From Notolepis coatsorum (Eukaryota > Chordata > Actinopteri > Aulopiformes > Paralepididae): a stretch of 64,000 nt of DNA. This document shows, piece after piece, positions 9,691 to 21,335 of this stretch (positions are counted from its first letter, which is position 1; the number at the start of each line of letters is the position of its first letter). Location of the stretch: contig OZ020592.1 of NCBI GenBank assembly GCA_963971535.1, positions 58,688,324 to 58,752,323 of the forward strand. The letters run 5' to 3'. Below the pieces are notes generated by a model. The model saw only the letters and a list, made by a program, of their open reading frames with translations. It made no database searches and was not told the origin of the DNA. Made by a program: the position numbers and the translations under genes.

Positions 9691-11637
9691 GTGTAGATAA
9701 AATATATGGGTGTTACAGCATGGTGTAATGCCAACGGGGGACAGGGCTAGTGTTTAAGTTATATGCTTGGAGGCTAAGTTCTGCTAGATGGCTGCCTCTC
9801 AAGGGTGGGGGGCTGATTACAACCACCGTTGTAAAACCGGTGAAGCGTTTTATTTAAAATAGATTCTTTTAAAAAAAGGTTGCATTACAGTGTTTTGTAT
9901 TATTCACATTAATTATTACACTTAAAGATATGATTAGGTATAAAAGTTATATGTGATAGCTTAAAGAGAGTTGGGCTGAAATTAAAATGTCTGTGTGGAT
10001 GTGTGTGTGTATAAGGGGGTGTGAACAGGGGCCTTGCTAGGTGTCAAAACACCGCATGGGGGCGTGAAGATTAGGCGACATGCAAACTCAGAGTAAAACT
10101 GTAGAACATTATAGTCACATTTACAGTCATCATTCAAATACAAATGGTTTATATCTTTGTAACATGAAAGTTAGTGTAGAACATTATACTCATAGCATAT
10201 TTTTAGTTCACACAATGGAAGGGGTCACATGAACACAATTTAAAACAGGTACTAGAATTAACAGATCAGATCCCAAATCCACTGTAACCTCACGCCTACT
10301 CACAAAGGCTATGGTTAATAAAACGTTCTATTATTCTAACCTATATGGGCACATGTACAATGGACATTCAATTCCATCCATTTAATTCACACAACATATA
10401 TATCTGAGTTAGGGGGCTAGGGGTTAACGTTTATGAATGTAGCATAAAATCATTAGAATTGTTATCGTGTAGCAATAAAACACAAAGTAGGTTCATGAGA
10501 ACAAGCAGATTATTTATTAATTTCAGATTATTTGACTTGTTCCAAGACCAGATGACATTTGAAGGAAATTCAAGATATTATATGAGATGTTTTTAAAAGG
10601 GGAAGGAACTAATTTACTAGATTGAGTCAGACCGGGGTCTGAAGATGTCCAGGGCTAGGGTGTCTGTCTGCTGACAGTTTGGGACACGGTGCTTACAGAG
10701 AAGTTGTAGTTATTATTTCTTATTTCGTAAAACTAATACAATGTTGACTGGAAAATGAGTCTTTGACAAGGTTAAGAGGTAACAGATCAGAGAAAGACTT
10801 TTGTCTTGTTTACATCAGAGTCCCCCATTTTCAATTAATCAGGGCCTATATGGCATACAGATAGACATTAATGCTACATCGATACATTTAGGACATACCA
10901 GATTGCAGATACACCAGTGTTTGTGATAACTTGTAAGGTTGTGTCTGTCCAAGCTGCTTTAAATGTTTCAATAGGGTATTTCATCTGTCTTTAATTAAGA
11001 CTTATTTTATGGATATAGATCACCTCAAGGCCTGAATGTCCATCTACTGTATCAATGCTAGGACAAAATTTTTAGGTCAACTTCCCCTTTTTAGCACGGT
11101 TCAAACCGTACCAACACATCTAACCCCCATTTATGTCACAGCACCACTGAAAATTAGGACAGAGTTTGGGTAAAAGGCGTTCTATGCTAGCTAGACCTTC
11201 TGTGATAGCTATGTCTGTAATGGACTTTCAAAAACGTTGAAACTGTAGACCATTCACCACCCTATCTGATTTTAAAGTTCCAAATTAAGGGGATTTAAAG
11301 AATGAGAAGGGCTAATGTCCCTGCATCATTGCATAACGTGGTGTTATATTTTATATTTATGACCTGACCATCTCTCCCATACCAACCTCCTGCAGATCAA
11401 TAACTTCCATCCTCTTTTTTACCCTGAAAAACCCATTCAATATAGTTTGCGATACCTCAAATGTAATGTTCAGAAAATATGTATTTTAAGGTCTTTTGTT
11501 GTTGCAGTCAATTAGAGCCACGTCTAGCTAAAAGAGGGGTCGATGGTCTCCAATGACTACTTGGTAAACAACTTTTGTGAAAGAATTGGAACTATATTGT
11601 GGTACACACGAGTAATTCAGCCATAATATTTGCATAT
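9691..11637. other. Unit E interior without recognisable genes
   Basis: No open frame of interest. 10780-10905 is a minus-oriented LINE-A 3' UTR segment (recognised by 'catcagagtcccccattttc'). The adjoining 10640-10780 is shared with the 3' UTR of the LINE at 60260-60418. The remainder is AT-rich, conserved in all three copies and unassigned. Confidence 0.5.
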
Positions 11638-12106
11638 GATAACACATAATCCTATTGAATTCTGAATTTTTTGTTTATTGGCTGAGGGTCAATGATACAC
11701 ATAAATTATAAACATCTAAAACCATGAAACTGACCGATTTTTACTAGATTTAATCAATAGTCAGAAGGATAATGCTATTTTAGTCAAGGGTTGACATATA
11801 TCACCCCCATGACACATCCCTACTTTTTTGTAAGACAAGCAGTTTGATGTTTGTTGTATAGTGTTATTGCTCGTTACGTGATAACACATAATCCTATTGA
11901 ATTCTGATTTGTTTGTTTAATGTCAATGATACACTTAAAATAGACATCTAAAATCATGAAACAGGTCGATTTTTACTAGATTGAATCAATAGTCAGAAGG
12001 ATAATGCTATTTTAGTCAAGAATTGACATATATCACCCCCATGACACATCCCTACTTTTGTAAGACAAGCAGTTTGATGTTTGTTGTATAGTGTTATTGC
12101 TCGTTT
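11638..12106. repeat. Tandem duplication of about 240 bp in unit E
   Basis: Two units (11638-11879, 11880-12106) share 'ataacacataatcctattgaattctga', 'gatacac...aaa', 'ccgatttttactaga', 'tcagaaggataatgctattttagtcaag' and 'gtaagacaagcagtttgatg'. A third, partial unit lies past the 7-kb insertion (19545-19645). The blocks before each unit (about 11515-11637 and 12165-12300) are also mutually similar but more diverged, so the original repeat was about 0.5 kb. Confidence 0.75.
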
Positions 12107-12435
12107 TCCTGTCTTCATTTTTTATCAATCTGCTTATTGTGTATTATTAGGTGTTTGTTTATGTTTTATCAGTCATTTGTACCAGATCTAGCTCGGGGAA
12201 AAAAAGGGTCCATGATCTCAAATGACTACCTGGTAAAAAAAGTATACCAATTGTCATGCAAGAATGTAACTCTAATGTGCTACATAAGTAAAACAGACTA
12301 TTTGCAAACAGCATTGTTCTAAACAGTGTATTACAAAATCTTTTTTGTATCTACTATAGACAGTGTGTATTTATATTTTTGCTAAATGTAAAAACATATT
12401 TCAGGATATTTAGCAGAAACTATGGTAAATGTAAA

Positions 12436-12730
12436 GAACGTTAGGTTATGACTATAACCAAGTTCTGTTAGTATAGCGACGCTCGGCATCACTAGTCTGC
12501 ACTATCTCGCATATGTGCACGCGCACTGAATAAAGACCACAAATGTACCTTTAATCCCAATATTCGTCTGACCACACCCCTATCAGCTTACCCATATAAG
12601 CAGGGGTGGGGCCACCCACTCGCCTCCTTCCCAAGCTTTCGCCACAAGGCGAGGTCAAAGGCTGCAGCGGCGTCGGATGCCGAGCGTCGCTATACTAACA
12701 GAACTTGGTTATAGTCATAACCTAACGTTC
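12436..12730. repeat. Near-palindromic left end of the TIR element
   Basis: A perfect 55-bp inverted repeat: 12436-12490 (GAACGTTAGGTTATGAC...) against 12676-12730. The 185-bp spacer repeats the sub-terminal sequence of the element's right end. It looks like a mini-element of the same family fused to, or inserted at, the left TIR. The same structure is in copy 2 (30194-30488). Confidence 0.85.
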
Positions 12731-15700
12731 TGTTTCGTATTAGCTCTCGCTCGGCATCACTAGTCTGCACAAGGGAGGCCGAGCGAGAGCCAACGGCCGA
12801 CAAATACACCCCGCTGACAGCCCCCCACAACCATCAGAACAGGGAGGGCCGAGCCCCCCCGACCCACCCTAATGGAGGGCACCCCCCCTATTAGGGGCTT
12901 CATGGGAGGGCGACGGACCCGACCGTGCGAAGAGGCACTCAAGCAACTCAACGCACAGGGTGAGCAGACCGTGGCTTGACCCCACGACTACACACACGCA
13001 CAACCCGCATGCCACCCGGGAACGAACGGAGGAACAACCTCGTTACTGCCCCCAGAATCACGGGTTCAAGGGCAAACCCAACCCCGTGGCAAGGCCGTAG
13101 CAGCGGAGCGCGAAGGAAGACCCAGACCCACCAAAAGGACTGGACTCCCTGGAATGGGGGCCCGGAGAAGTCCATGATGCCAGCATCAGGACCCCACCAG
13201 GTGGGCACGTAGTGCCCCGCCCCCCCCACATCGCCAGCGTATTCGGACAAAGGCCCCTCAGCCGAGCGGGCCCCGTCCCCCCAATAGTACACCGCCTGGC
13301 ACACTGACCCTGCAACAGGCAGTCAGCATGGCCGTAAGCACACAAAAAAGGTTAACCAACGGAAGCAGGCAGCGCACCGGGGAAAAACCAGGCAACAGGC
13401 TATTAACCCTAGCCTGGAGACTGCGGACGAGACAGGCGCCAGAGGGGACAGCTGAACACAGCCGCCCCGGCGGAAGGAGCGTAAGCTGGCGGTGTTGCAT
13501 GACCAAGCCTCCATTTAAAAACCCCCACCCAGAGGGGTCGAGGCAGAGAAGGCTGACACGATTGGCAGACGTCATGAACGCGCAGGGGCACCCTCAAACG
13601 GTGAACCCGGGAGTTGACACTGCTCCAACACACCAGGGAATCAACCACCTTGGTGTTACCCAATGCGGTGGTTGTTCCTATAACCCCTCAAGAAAAAACT
13701 CCAAAACACACCTGCGGGTATACACCGGCTATACCGCAGTACAAGTGTTTCAGTTTTCAAAAAAGGGTTAACCCAGGCCTACGGGTCGACGAAACATTAC
13801 TTCGGACCGGGCCTGGCGGTACGGGAAGCACAGGGTCACCAGAGGAGGTCAAAGACCACCCCCACAGGCCCCTCTTCGCCATGCGTGAGAGAGGAGCGAA
13901 AAAGAATGGCGAACCAGCCCCTAAGCACACCGTACTTGGTATTCCCAGGCGGTCTCCCAACCAAGTACTAACCAGGACCAACCTGTGTAGCGGCCGAGAT
14001 CCGACGAGATCGAGCGTGTACAGGATGGCATGGCCGTAAGCCATTACGACAGTGCTGAGTAAAAACGTACCCAACCAGGGTCTCCATAGCGCTTAACCCT
14101 GTGACACCCGGACCGACCTGGCATTTTTCCCCCTGAAAAAAGCCCAAGTCCCTCAGGGTACCAGAACAGCAGATCTGCATCCCCGGCGGACAACGGATTC
14201 AACTGATCCGGACCAGCGTGACCAGAACCAGTCCCGTGCCCTAACCACGCCGACATGCCTACTCCAGGAGAAAGGGCAGATATGCGTGTCGATCTTAACA
14301 TGAAAAGAAGGCGCCACCCAGACGTTCGGGTGAACCGCGCCTGGTGGCCCACCCCAAGGGTGTGAGACCCCTCTACATATGTTCAGATCCATTCCGTCAT
14401 CATCCCCCAGACATGAACGAGAATCCGTCGATAACCAACCCAGGTCGTGGGATGTGGTCGTTGGAAGAGGAAAAACCCCCATCTCAGTTGCTTTATAAAA
14501 ACGATGTTTTAACCTCAAGCAACCAAGGCGTGCCAGTCAGTCGCCTGTTTACAGCGAGCTAGCACTATACATGCGTCGGGACACACCCCCATCAATGAAC
14601 AGGCTATTTAAACCTGTCATTGAATCCCCAAGGCGCCCAGGGGAACGACAAGAGGGGTGTGACACTTCCTAACTCCAACACTTTTTGAATAGAAAAGAAG
14701 GAAGCACCAACAGTATGTATCCCAGTCTACACAGCCGGGGGTAAAAAAATTTCACATTTTTACATCCCACCACCCTCCCATAGGAAGGAGACGGGGATCC
14801 CCAGAGAGACTTCCCACGCGAGCTGTACAGATTGAAAAGAATATATTGCACCTTGAGCCATGTAAAAAATTGGTTTTAGGGCTCTCCGGGGAAGAGGCAC
14901 TGAACCCATACACACTCAATAATCGAATTGAATCGAATACATACACAATAGAATAGGACACCTTCTAGAGGGTCCACTCACTTTGACAATCTGAGGAGGA
15001 AGGCTCTGTACTCTGATGGAGGCTCCCTCACATGGAAAGGAGGAGTCCGAACTCACAGAAGGCCCGAATAGGCGCTTGGTGAGGAGGAGCCCTGACCACC
15101 CCCCCGAAACAGATCCATCACATGGACCTAAACAGCACACGGAAGTCCTACCAACAGAGACGCGCACGGTGACGTACTCTATGGCGGGGGAATTTCTGCG
15201 GTGCACACGCCCAATATTCCAGGCCGTGGGACCAGGAAACTCCCTCCCCCCCCCCCCCCCCACCCCGTAACGTGCCGAACCGCAACGTGACAGGAACCTT
15301 GAAGGACAGGGGGTGTACCCCTGACCGACAGAAACAAGGGGGAGAGGAAAGGTTACCAGTTCACCCCTTTACGACCCCACACCCATGATACGATGTAATG
15401 ACAAAAAGAGAATATGACACAGTCATAGTCAGCTCTATGAAGCGTTTGACAGCTCCACACAGTGCATGAGCCAACCTGCTATCTGATTTTTACTAAGGAA
15501 AAAACACAGAATAGAGAGGGCTCTCTAAGAGCCCCGGTCCAACATACACATGTGCTTCTGTGGCCAGTCCAACCCAGTTGTAGGTCACATGACACACACA
15601 ACCCATCATCACCTACAAAAAATGGCAAAAACACTCTACAGAGGAACGCCGTTTTTCATAATGAGAGAATACATAATTCTCGATTAGTATCGGCCACAGG

Positions 15701-16618
15701 CCTTGCTAAGCACACACGACAGCGACCAAACAATCTTTTCTTTTAGGAAAATAAAGTTTCTCCAGCAGTTTTAGCACAACCTCAGCAATCAAGCTAAGGG
15801 TTACATCGCATCTCTACCACACAAAAAACACAATGTAGTGCACAACATGTCTGATAGGAGGATGAAAAAGTCCCCAGGGAACCGGGGGGAAACACAATCC
15901 TCTTATTTTACCCTTAATACGGCCAGTTAAAACAGGAAAACCTGTTAATATGTGAACACACTGTTCATTGTCATCACAGGCTGAGAAAAGAACATTCTTT
16001 TACTCACTTGTCACTAAGCATAGCTTCATAGGTTAGTTACCTTAGTTGTGAGTACACGGTACATATAAACACACATGATGTTTCTCACACAACAACCAGA
16101 TCATTTTCACATCTGTAACAACAACCCAATTTGCACGGAGAAGCTAACTGCCAGTGACAAAAACAGTTCACACATAACTCGCGTCGTATCCTAAATGCAT
16201 TGCAGCAACACACGTTTTGGGAAAACATCGTTATTCACAAAACATTTAGAAAAGTAAAACCAGAAGACGTGTTATAAGGTCTGGTCAAACCTTGTCCTAC
16301 CCGGAACGTAGATCAGCGAAGTGCAGTCTCAAGACCCCGTAGACAACACAGCCGATCCTGTGTTGCTCGAACTGGGCAGCGTCGTCGCTCCAACCAGTCG
16401 CTACAGTCCTCTTTGTTGACGCAATCCCGTCCAGGCTCAGGGCAGGGTCGACGAACATCCCCTGTCAAAGATGACGTCGTAGTCAAGAGTGTAAAACATG
16501 TTATAATCAAAGCACGTTCAACAGAGTAGCATTAAGCTAACGGTCGCCCCAACCGTCGGTCGCTACCGCCCCTGCTCGCGAGACGCCGAGCGAACGGCGC
16601 ACGCGACCAGAGGGAAGT
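12731..16618. other. GC-rich, non-coding interior of the TIR element
   Basis: 12731-14660 is unusually GC-rich with overlapping open frames of 60-147 codons on both strands (for example 13328-13771 plus and 14153-14518 minus). They overlap each other, lack motifs, and look like composition-driven shadows. 14661-16618 is lower in GC, with a C-run at 15246-15262. Apart from the 5S-like segment I recognise nothing. Confidence 0.55.
13923..14041 (-). pseudogene. 5S rRNA-derived sequence (copy 1)
   Basis: On the minus strand about 119 bp align along the whole length of vertebrate 5S rRNA: a GGCTTACGGCCATGCCATCC-like 5' end, CTCGTCGGATCTCGG, GGTTAGTACTTGG and GGGAGACCGCCTGGGAATAC. The internal pol III promoter region is largely kept. 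Substitutions at about one position in eight, including the 3' end, argue against a functional ribosomal gene. It could be the head of a SINE3-type (5S-derived) retroposon or a 5S pseudogene captured by the TIR element. I could not recognise a SINE tail. Confidence 0.85.
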
Positions 16619-17063
16619 CAGGGCTGTACGTTAACTTTTTTTGCACATAGCACTGGTGCTACAGAGGTTGATAGTTTTGTAGCACAGGCCAAAATCTTGT
16701 AGCACGAGTATAAAACGTCTCTAAAATCTCTAAAAACAACCACAAGTAGTGCAGTTCATTACTTAAATAGGTATGTGACTGGCAAGGGACATGAATCTTG
16801 CATACAGGGCACACAAAATCCAAACTTTAACAAGAAATGCTTTTAGACAAATTCTTTCTTTATTTGCCCATAATGTAAAACAAAAAGAACAAGGACATAA
16901 CCATATAACCGATATGAAGCAGTCCGAGACCAGGCAGCGCTGGTGTGGACTCAGATTACAGGGAAAGCTAGAAACCAACCTAGAAACACCTAGAAACCAA
17001 CATAACAAATAGATATAATGCATACAAACACCTGTACATATTTGTGGAACCAAATAAATAAAT

Positions 17064-17065
<2 letters not shown>

Positions 17066-17161
<96 letters not shown>

Positions 17162-17165
17162 ATTA
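17066..17165. repeat. (ATT)n microsatellite
   Basis: About 33 units. It is followed by (GT)n at 17169-17200 and (CA)n at 17257-17308. All lie inside the private hAT element. Confidence 0.95.
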
Positions 17166-17255
17166 TTCGTGTGTGTGTGTGTGCGTGCGTGTGTGTGTGT
17201 GCACTGCACACGTGTCACAGTTCCAGCATCATGTCTGCTGGCCACTTTTTCAGAT

Positions 17256-17311
<56 letters not shown>

Positions 17312-17417
17312 TTGCATTAATCAGAACTAAGTACAAGGAACTCTGCATGAATGAAAAGGGCTTTATAAATAAAATGAATTATTATTATTATTACCTTATT
17401 TGCATATTGTCTCGTTA

Positions 17418-17745
17418 TTAGATAGATAGATAGATTGATTGATAGATAATTAATACTTTATTGATCCCGGAGGGGAATTTAAGTAGCCATACGATGGAGT
17501 TCTTTTTACAGAGTAAAATTAGCGGCTTAAATTTAGTGAACAGCATTTCTTCCTTGGCGATGCAATATGCCACATTCATCTTAAACTTTACCTCACGGAG
17601 ATCAGCATCATCTGCTCTGGTCGTCTGTTTACTCAGCGAGTGCAAGAGGGTGCCGGCCCGCGCTCAGGAGTTTGTTTAGCGTTGAAGGCATCCCGGGCAA
17701 GAATGTGTCGATGGGACGTATTGTGTTTATTAATGTTATCCCTTT
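17418..17745 (-). repeat. LINE 3' end fragment
   Basis: On the minus strand the segment ends 'cgggatcaataaagtattaat' followed by a GATA/GATT tail. This is the pattern of fish LINE 3' termini and is similar to the LINE-B tail. The body is unassigned. Confidence 0.55.
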
Positions 17746-17756
17746 TTAGGATATTG

Positions 17757-18014
17757 TTACCCGCGAGTCAAGGGATTCTCTGATCGGATCTTTTCCGGAG
17801 TCTCCCGGCACCAGTGACAGAATAATAATAGCTGTGCTTCCTCATTAAAAAATATCCACGGAAAATCATTTTCCCACTCTGCGTTATATCTGTACATCTT
17901 GTTAATCTTCTCCTTTTGTCTCGTTTCTATTAACGGTGGTCCCTCTCGGGCTCGTTTGGGGTTTTGATCTTGTACTTCTTTTGTTGGATTTAATACCTTA
18001 AAAAAGCGCTTCAT
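17757..18014 (-). pseudogene. hAT transposase N-terminal (TTF/zinc-finger) fragment
   Basis: An 85-codon frame starting MKRFFKVLNPTKEVQ. The core 'YNAEWENDFPWIFF...LLFCHWCRE' matches the W-x-x-x-FPW ... C-x-x-C start of the TTF-type DNA-binding domain that opens many vertebrate hAT transposases and their domesticated relatives. It stops after the first Cys pair ('NPLTRG'), so the rest of the domain and the catalytic core are missing. Confidence 0.6.
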
Positions 18015-18327
18015 CTTGTCGAAGTCACCCAGTCAGTGTACATTGAGCTCGCAACTTAGTCGCGGGGATATTGTTCGCTAGGGATTATGGGATTTGGTGT
18101 TTGATTATGGACTCTACGCGAGACGGGACATTGTTTTTAATCGCACGAGACTACAAGTACCAAGTGGATAGCGTGGCGCTGTGGTCCATTCAATTTACCG
18201 TCACACTTTATTTTTTTTTGCTTGCTCCACGGGCCATCGCACCAGTGCTACTGAAGTCAATTCATTCATCGCACAGACTGACGTCAGTGTCGCACGTGTG
18301 ACATATATGTCGCAATGTACAGGCCTG

Positions 18328-19534
18328 GAAGTGCGCGGCGGCGCGCGAGGAGCCGGAGCTACCCCGCGCTGGCCTTGTCCGATAGCAGCAAGCTAACGTT
18401 TCCTAGTAATCACAACCGGCTAGCGCCGCAGCTAACAGCTGACTGGCTAACAGTAGGCCCAACCTCTGTAGGCCACGCAGTGATCCCAGCAGGCTAACGC
18501 CGCAGCTAACAGCTGACTGGCTAACCGTAAGCTAAGCAGCTATCACCTGAACTTTGTACACAATGATATAACACTCACCCAGACAGGCCGCCGTTCTGAA
18601 ACCCTCCTCACTTTTTAAGAGAAAAGAGAAACAAGATGTCAACACAGCTTTACAACGGTGATTTTACCAACACCCGACGGAATCAGCACAATACCAAACT
18701 GGCTTGTGTAGCTGACTTGAACATGGATCTTCCGCTATCGAACATCCATGCACATATCTCCTCGTGAAGGAATACTCTCATTTGGATATGAAAGAAGGGG
18801 CTTAACACGGGACAGAGAGATATCCACTCGTCCAGAAAACACAGGGATCACCAGTGTTAATGGTCGCGGCCCACTAGTTAAACTAAAATGGCTTCAGACC
18901 AAGGTCTTCTGTCGTCTAGGAGACTGAACAAAGGACCCTAGCCTGGGGCCGGTTTTCATAAACATTGTCAAGTAGCCCCCATAGCACTAACAGACAAGTG
19001 GAGCCTGCCAGCAAACATAACTCACCAGAACCAGGAACCCACCGCGTCTCACAACAGCGGCGCGTCCTACAGCCCAGCTGTGCCTTTACCGCAACCAGCA
19101 CACAGCAAGGACTGCAGTTGGAAAAGCATGTAGCGGCACGAACTCCCAATACGAAAACCGGTGTAGAATTTTTAGAATGATCATCATCTTCCAGACACTC
19201 CAGTACGAAGACAATATCGCCGTATTTTCTCGAAAATAGTGAGAGAGAAAATAAAGATATGATGTCAACGTATCCTTGTTTCCCAAAGCTGCTCCTAATT
19301 CTTTCTTCCAGCATGGTGTCAAGTGTGGGGATCTACCGAGGCACTTCTTCCTTGTGGTGAAAGCGAGAAGGAGGCGAGTGGGTGGCCCCACCCCTGCTTA
19401 TATGGGTAAGCTGATAGGGGTGTGGTCAGACGAATATTGGGATTAAAGGTACATTTGTGGTCTTTATTCAGTGCGCGTGCACATATGCGAGATAGTGCAG
19501 ACTAGTGATGTCGAGCGAGAGCTAATACGAAACA
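18328..19534. other. Right part of the TIR element
   Basis: Contains two copies of 'gccgcagctaacagctgactggctaac' (about 18425-18452 and 18498-18525) and overlapping frames at 18916-19391 that mirror each other on opposite strands and have no motifs. It ends in the long TIR (about 19365-19534). The copy 2 equivalent is 34376-35577. Confidence 0.5.
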
Positions 19535-20132
19535 GAACATGATATCACATAATCTTATTGAATTCTGAATTTGTTGTTTATTGGTTGAGGGTCATTGATA
19601 CACATAAATTATAAACATATCAAACCATGAAACTGACCGATACACTTAAAAACAGACATATCAACCTAGTTTTTTTTTACCTGTTTACACACTGATGAGG
19701 TAAAAAAAAAAAAGGGTTTCAATACAGATGTATTTTTTAGAAGTTTAGTACACTCAAGCCCCAAATATATTTTCTTTAACCTGTTCTAAGGTATACAAAT
19801 AGCACATTTATGAAGGACTTTGCAGAACAGCATCTAGTTTTTTTTAGCCCCCCTGAGTTTTATGCTCTCAATATTTCGATATGCATTCAATCCTACACAC
19901 GATAGGAGATATTCAAACAGCTCAAAGATGATAATTCTAAGGCAAACAAAAATGTAACTCACTCACCATAGTTAGTGTATAGTAGGGCTAACATGTATGA
20001 AAGTTGTTGATACAATATTATAATTCATAATAATTTTGCAGAAAAAAAAGCTAAATGCACTGTATTACCGGCGGAGGTTGTGTGCTCCTTGTCCCGATGA
20101 TTGAAGGAAATTCATTTTAAGAACTATTTAGC

Positions 20133-20559
20133 ATGAAACATCTTTATACAAAGATGTATTTTATACATTATAACCATGAAAATAATGCAATGTTAGGTTT
20201 TACCGTGATTATAGTGTTCACAGATAGGAATGTATCCAGGACAGGGTCATTTATCAGTAACCCTGGACAGACTTGTGAAGTCAGAGATAGGAATGTATTA
20301 TTCACATTCAATTATCCAAATGTACTCTGTTTGAGTCAAATTTACTCTGTGAAATGTATTGTGTAGCAAAAACAATTCATATTGTTTCAGTGATGGCCTG
20401 GCTGATAGGTCTATTGTCGACATGTCTTATTTCTACATGAAAGATTTGCTTCATTCACACAATAAATATGCTGTTTGTGAAAAAATTATGTATAATATCT
20501 GGACTGATTCACTGTATAGTGAATCCAGGGGTATAGTGGATCGATTATATTTTGTATGA
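20133..20559 (+). other. Two overlapping orphan ORFs in unit E
   Basis: Frames at 20133-20366 (77 codons, MKHLYTKMYF) and 20359-20559 (66 codons, MCSKNNSYCF) overlap by 8 bp in different phases. Both stay open in copy 2 (36176-36409, 36402-36602) and in the inverted copy (43253-43486, 43060-43260), with one residue change each. The inverted copy differs by only a few percent at DNA level, so open-frame conservation is weak evidence. I recognise no domain. Confidence 0.3.
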
Positions 20560-20775
20560 AGCACCTTAAAACAATGAGGCATTTCATTTATAATATCAAA
20601 ACATGTCTTATGTTCTATAAGATGTTCTTATGTATCTACAAGTCTTATGAAGAATGATGTAAAAAGAGTTCTACTAATATATTTTACGTTAAAAACGTGT
20701 ACAGAAAGATAAATATCCGACCCCCGGAGCCCTGTCGGAGTATATACAGGTTCTGTACAGTATACCATATGCAAA

Positions 20776-20847
20776 TCCCATATGGTCTAGCGGTAAGGAT
20801 GCCCTGGTTTCAACAGGGAGGCGCTGGTTCGACTCCTGCTATGGGAA
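20776..20847 (+). tRNA. tRNA-Glu (TTC), copy 1
   Basis: 72 bp folding as a cloverleaf: acceptor TCCCATA/TATGGGA, A box TGGTCTAGCGGTAAGGA, anticodon stem CCCTG/CAGGG with loop GTTTCAA (anticodon TTC), B box GGTTCGACTCC. The sequence is close to vertebrate tRNA-Glu(UUC). This copy has GCTGG in the T stem against CCTGC, breaking one pair that is intact in the other two copies. No CCA is encoded and no intron is present. A short T tract (about 20852-20856) could serve pol III termination. Confidence 0.85.
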
Positions 20848-21335
20848 TTACACCTTTTCTATACAAAGCAAATGTGTTGGTATGCTTTATTGTAACTGTT
20901 TGGTTGTTTTAGTGCAACACTACTGTCACCAACATCTAAGAAGGATCTGAGGTGCATTTAAGTCCTATTGATAGGTTTTTCCATACCTTTGCAAGGATAT
21001 GTATGACTGTGCTGCATTCATTTATTTTAAATTTGGTGGACTTTTTATGGTATTTATAGCTTATTCATGATTTAATGTGATACTTCTTATTGAATTGTTT
21101 AAAGAATATGTGTTTAACCCGAGGGGTCATTAATGTATGTATTGTAGGACCTTACAAATATGATTTGATCATGATCCCATCAAATGGTAAAATGTTTTCA
21201 AGCATTACATTTAAGTAATTTAACAGACAGTGTTGACATTTCGAAGTTTTAAAGGGTTCCAATTCACATAGCTGAAGATAGTAGTAACCATTCCGCAAGT
21301 CCGAAGACATTCTAATCAGGATCGTAGCATAGGAA

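Larger units (their letters stand above)
16619..18327 (-). mobile_element. hAT-like element private to copy 1
   Basis: Ends CAGGGCTGTAC...GTACAGGCCTG, flanked by GAAGT (16614-16618, 18328-18332). Copy 2 has the uninterrupted site 'gagggaagtgcgcgg' at about 34370, so the insertion came after the tandem duplication or was cleanly lost from copy 2. A 5-bp duplication fits a hAT subgroup with short target duplications. A transposase N-terminal fragment on the minus strand (17757-18014) supports hAT. The interior is filled with microsatellites and a LINE scrap, so the element is not intact. Confidence 0.78.
12440..19534. mobile_element. Large TIR element (copy 1)
   Basis: Inserted between two GAAC tetranucleotides (12436-12439, 19535-19538). 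The inverted copy of unit E has the uninterrupted site with one GAAC (reads GTTC, 44083-44086). The right end, reversed, starts GTTCTGTTTCGTATTAGC and matches 12727-12770 with one mismatch. A further 140 bp or so of the right end matches 12490-12630. It is 7,095 bp here, or 5.4 kb without the nested hAT. No transposase is evident, so it is presumably non-autonomous. A 4-bp target duplication is my reading. The superfamily is not assigned. Confidence 0.8.

Noticed and set aside
12950-13085. Possible tRNA-like 'acgggttcaagggc' in the TIR element
   Set aside because: No matching acceptor or anticodon stems could be drawn around it.
15246-15262. C-run as a possible G-quadruplex regulator
   Set aside because: A single homopolymer run with no other support. 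It is likely a low-complexity slip site.
12760-15270. Many overlapping open frames of 60-147 codons on both strands, duplicated at 30518-33027
   Set aside because: GC-rich composition explains them. They overlap in antisense, lack motifs and copy identity is too high to show selection.
18916-19391. Cys/Leu-rich minus frames of 132 and 101 codons, duplicated at 34959-35434
   Set aside because: They overlap in different phases across the TIR of a transposon and lack motifs.
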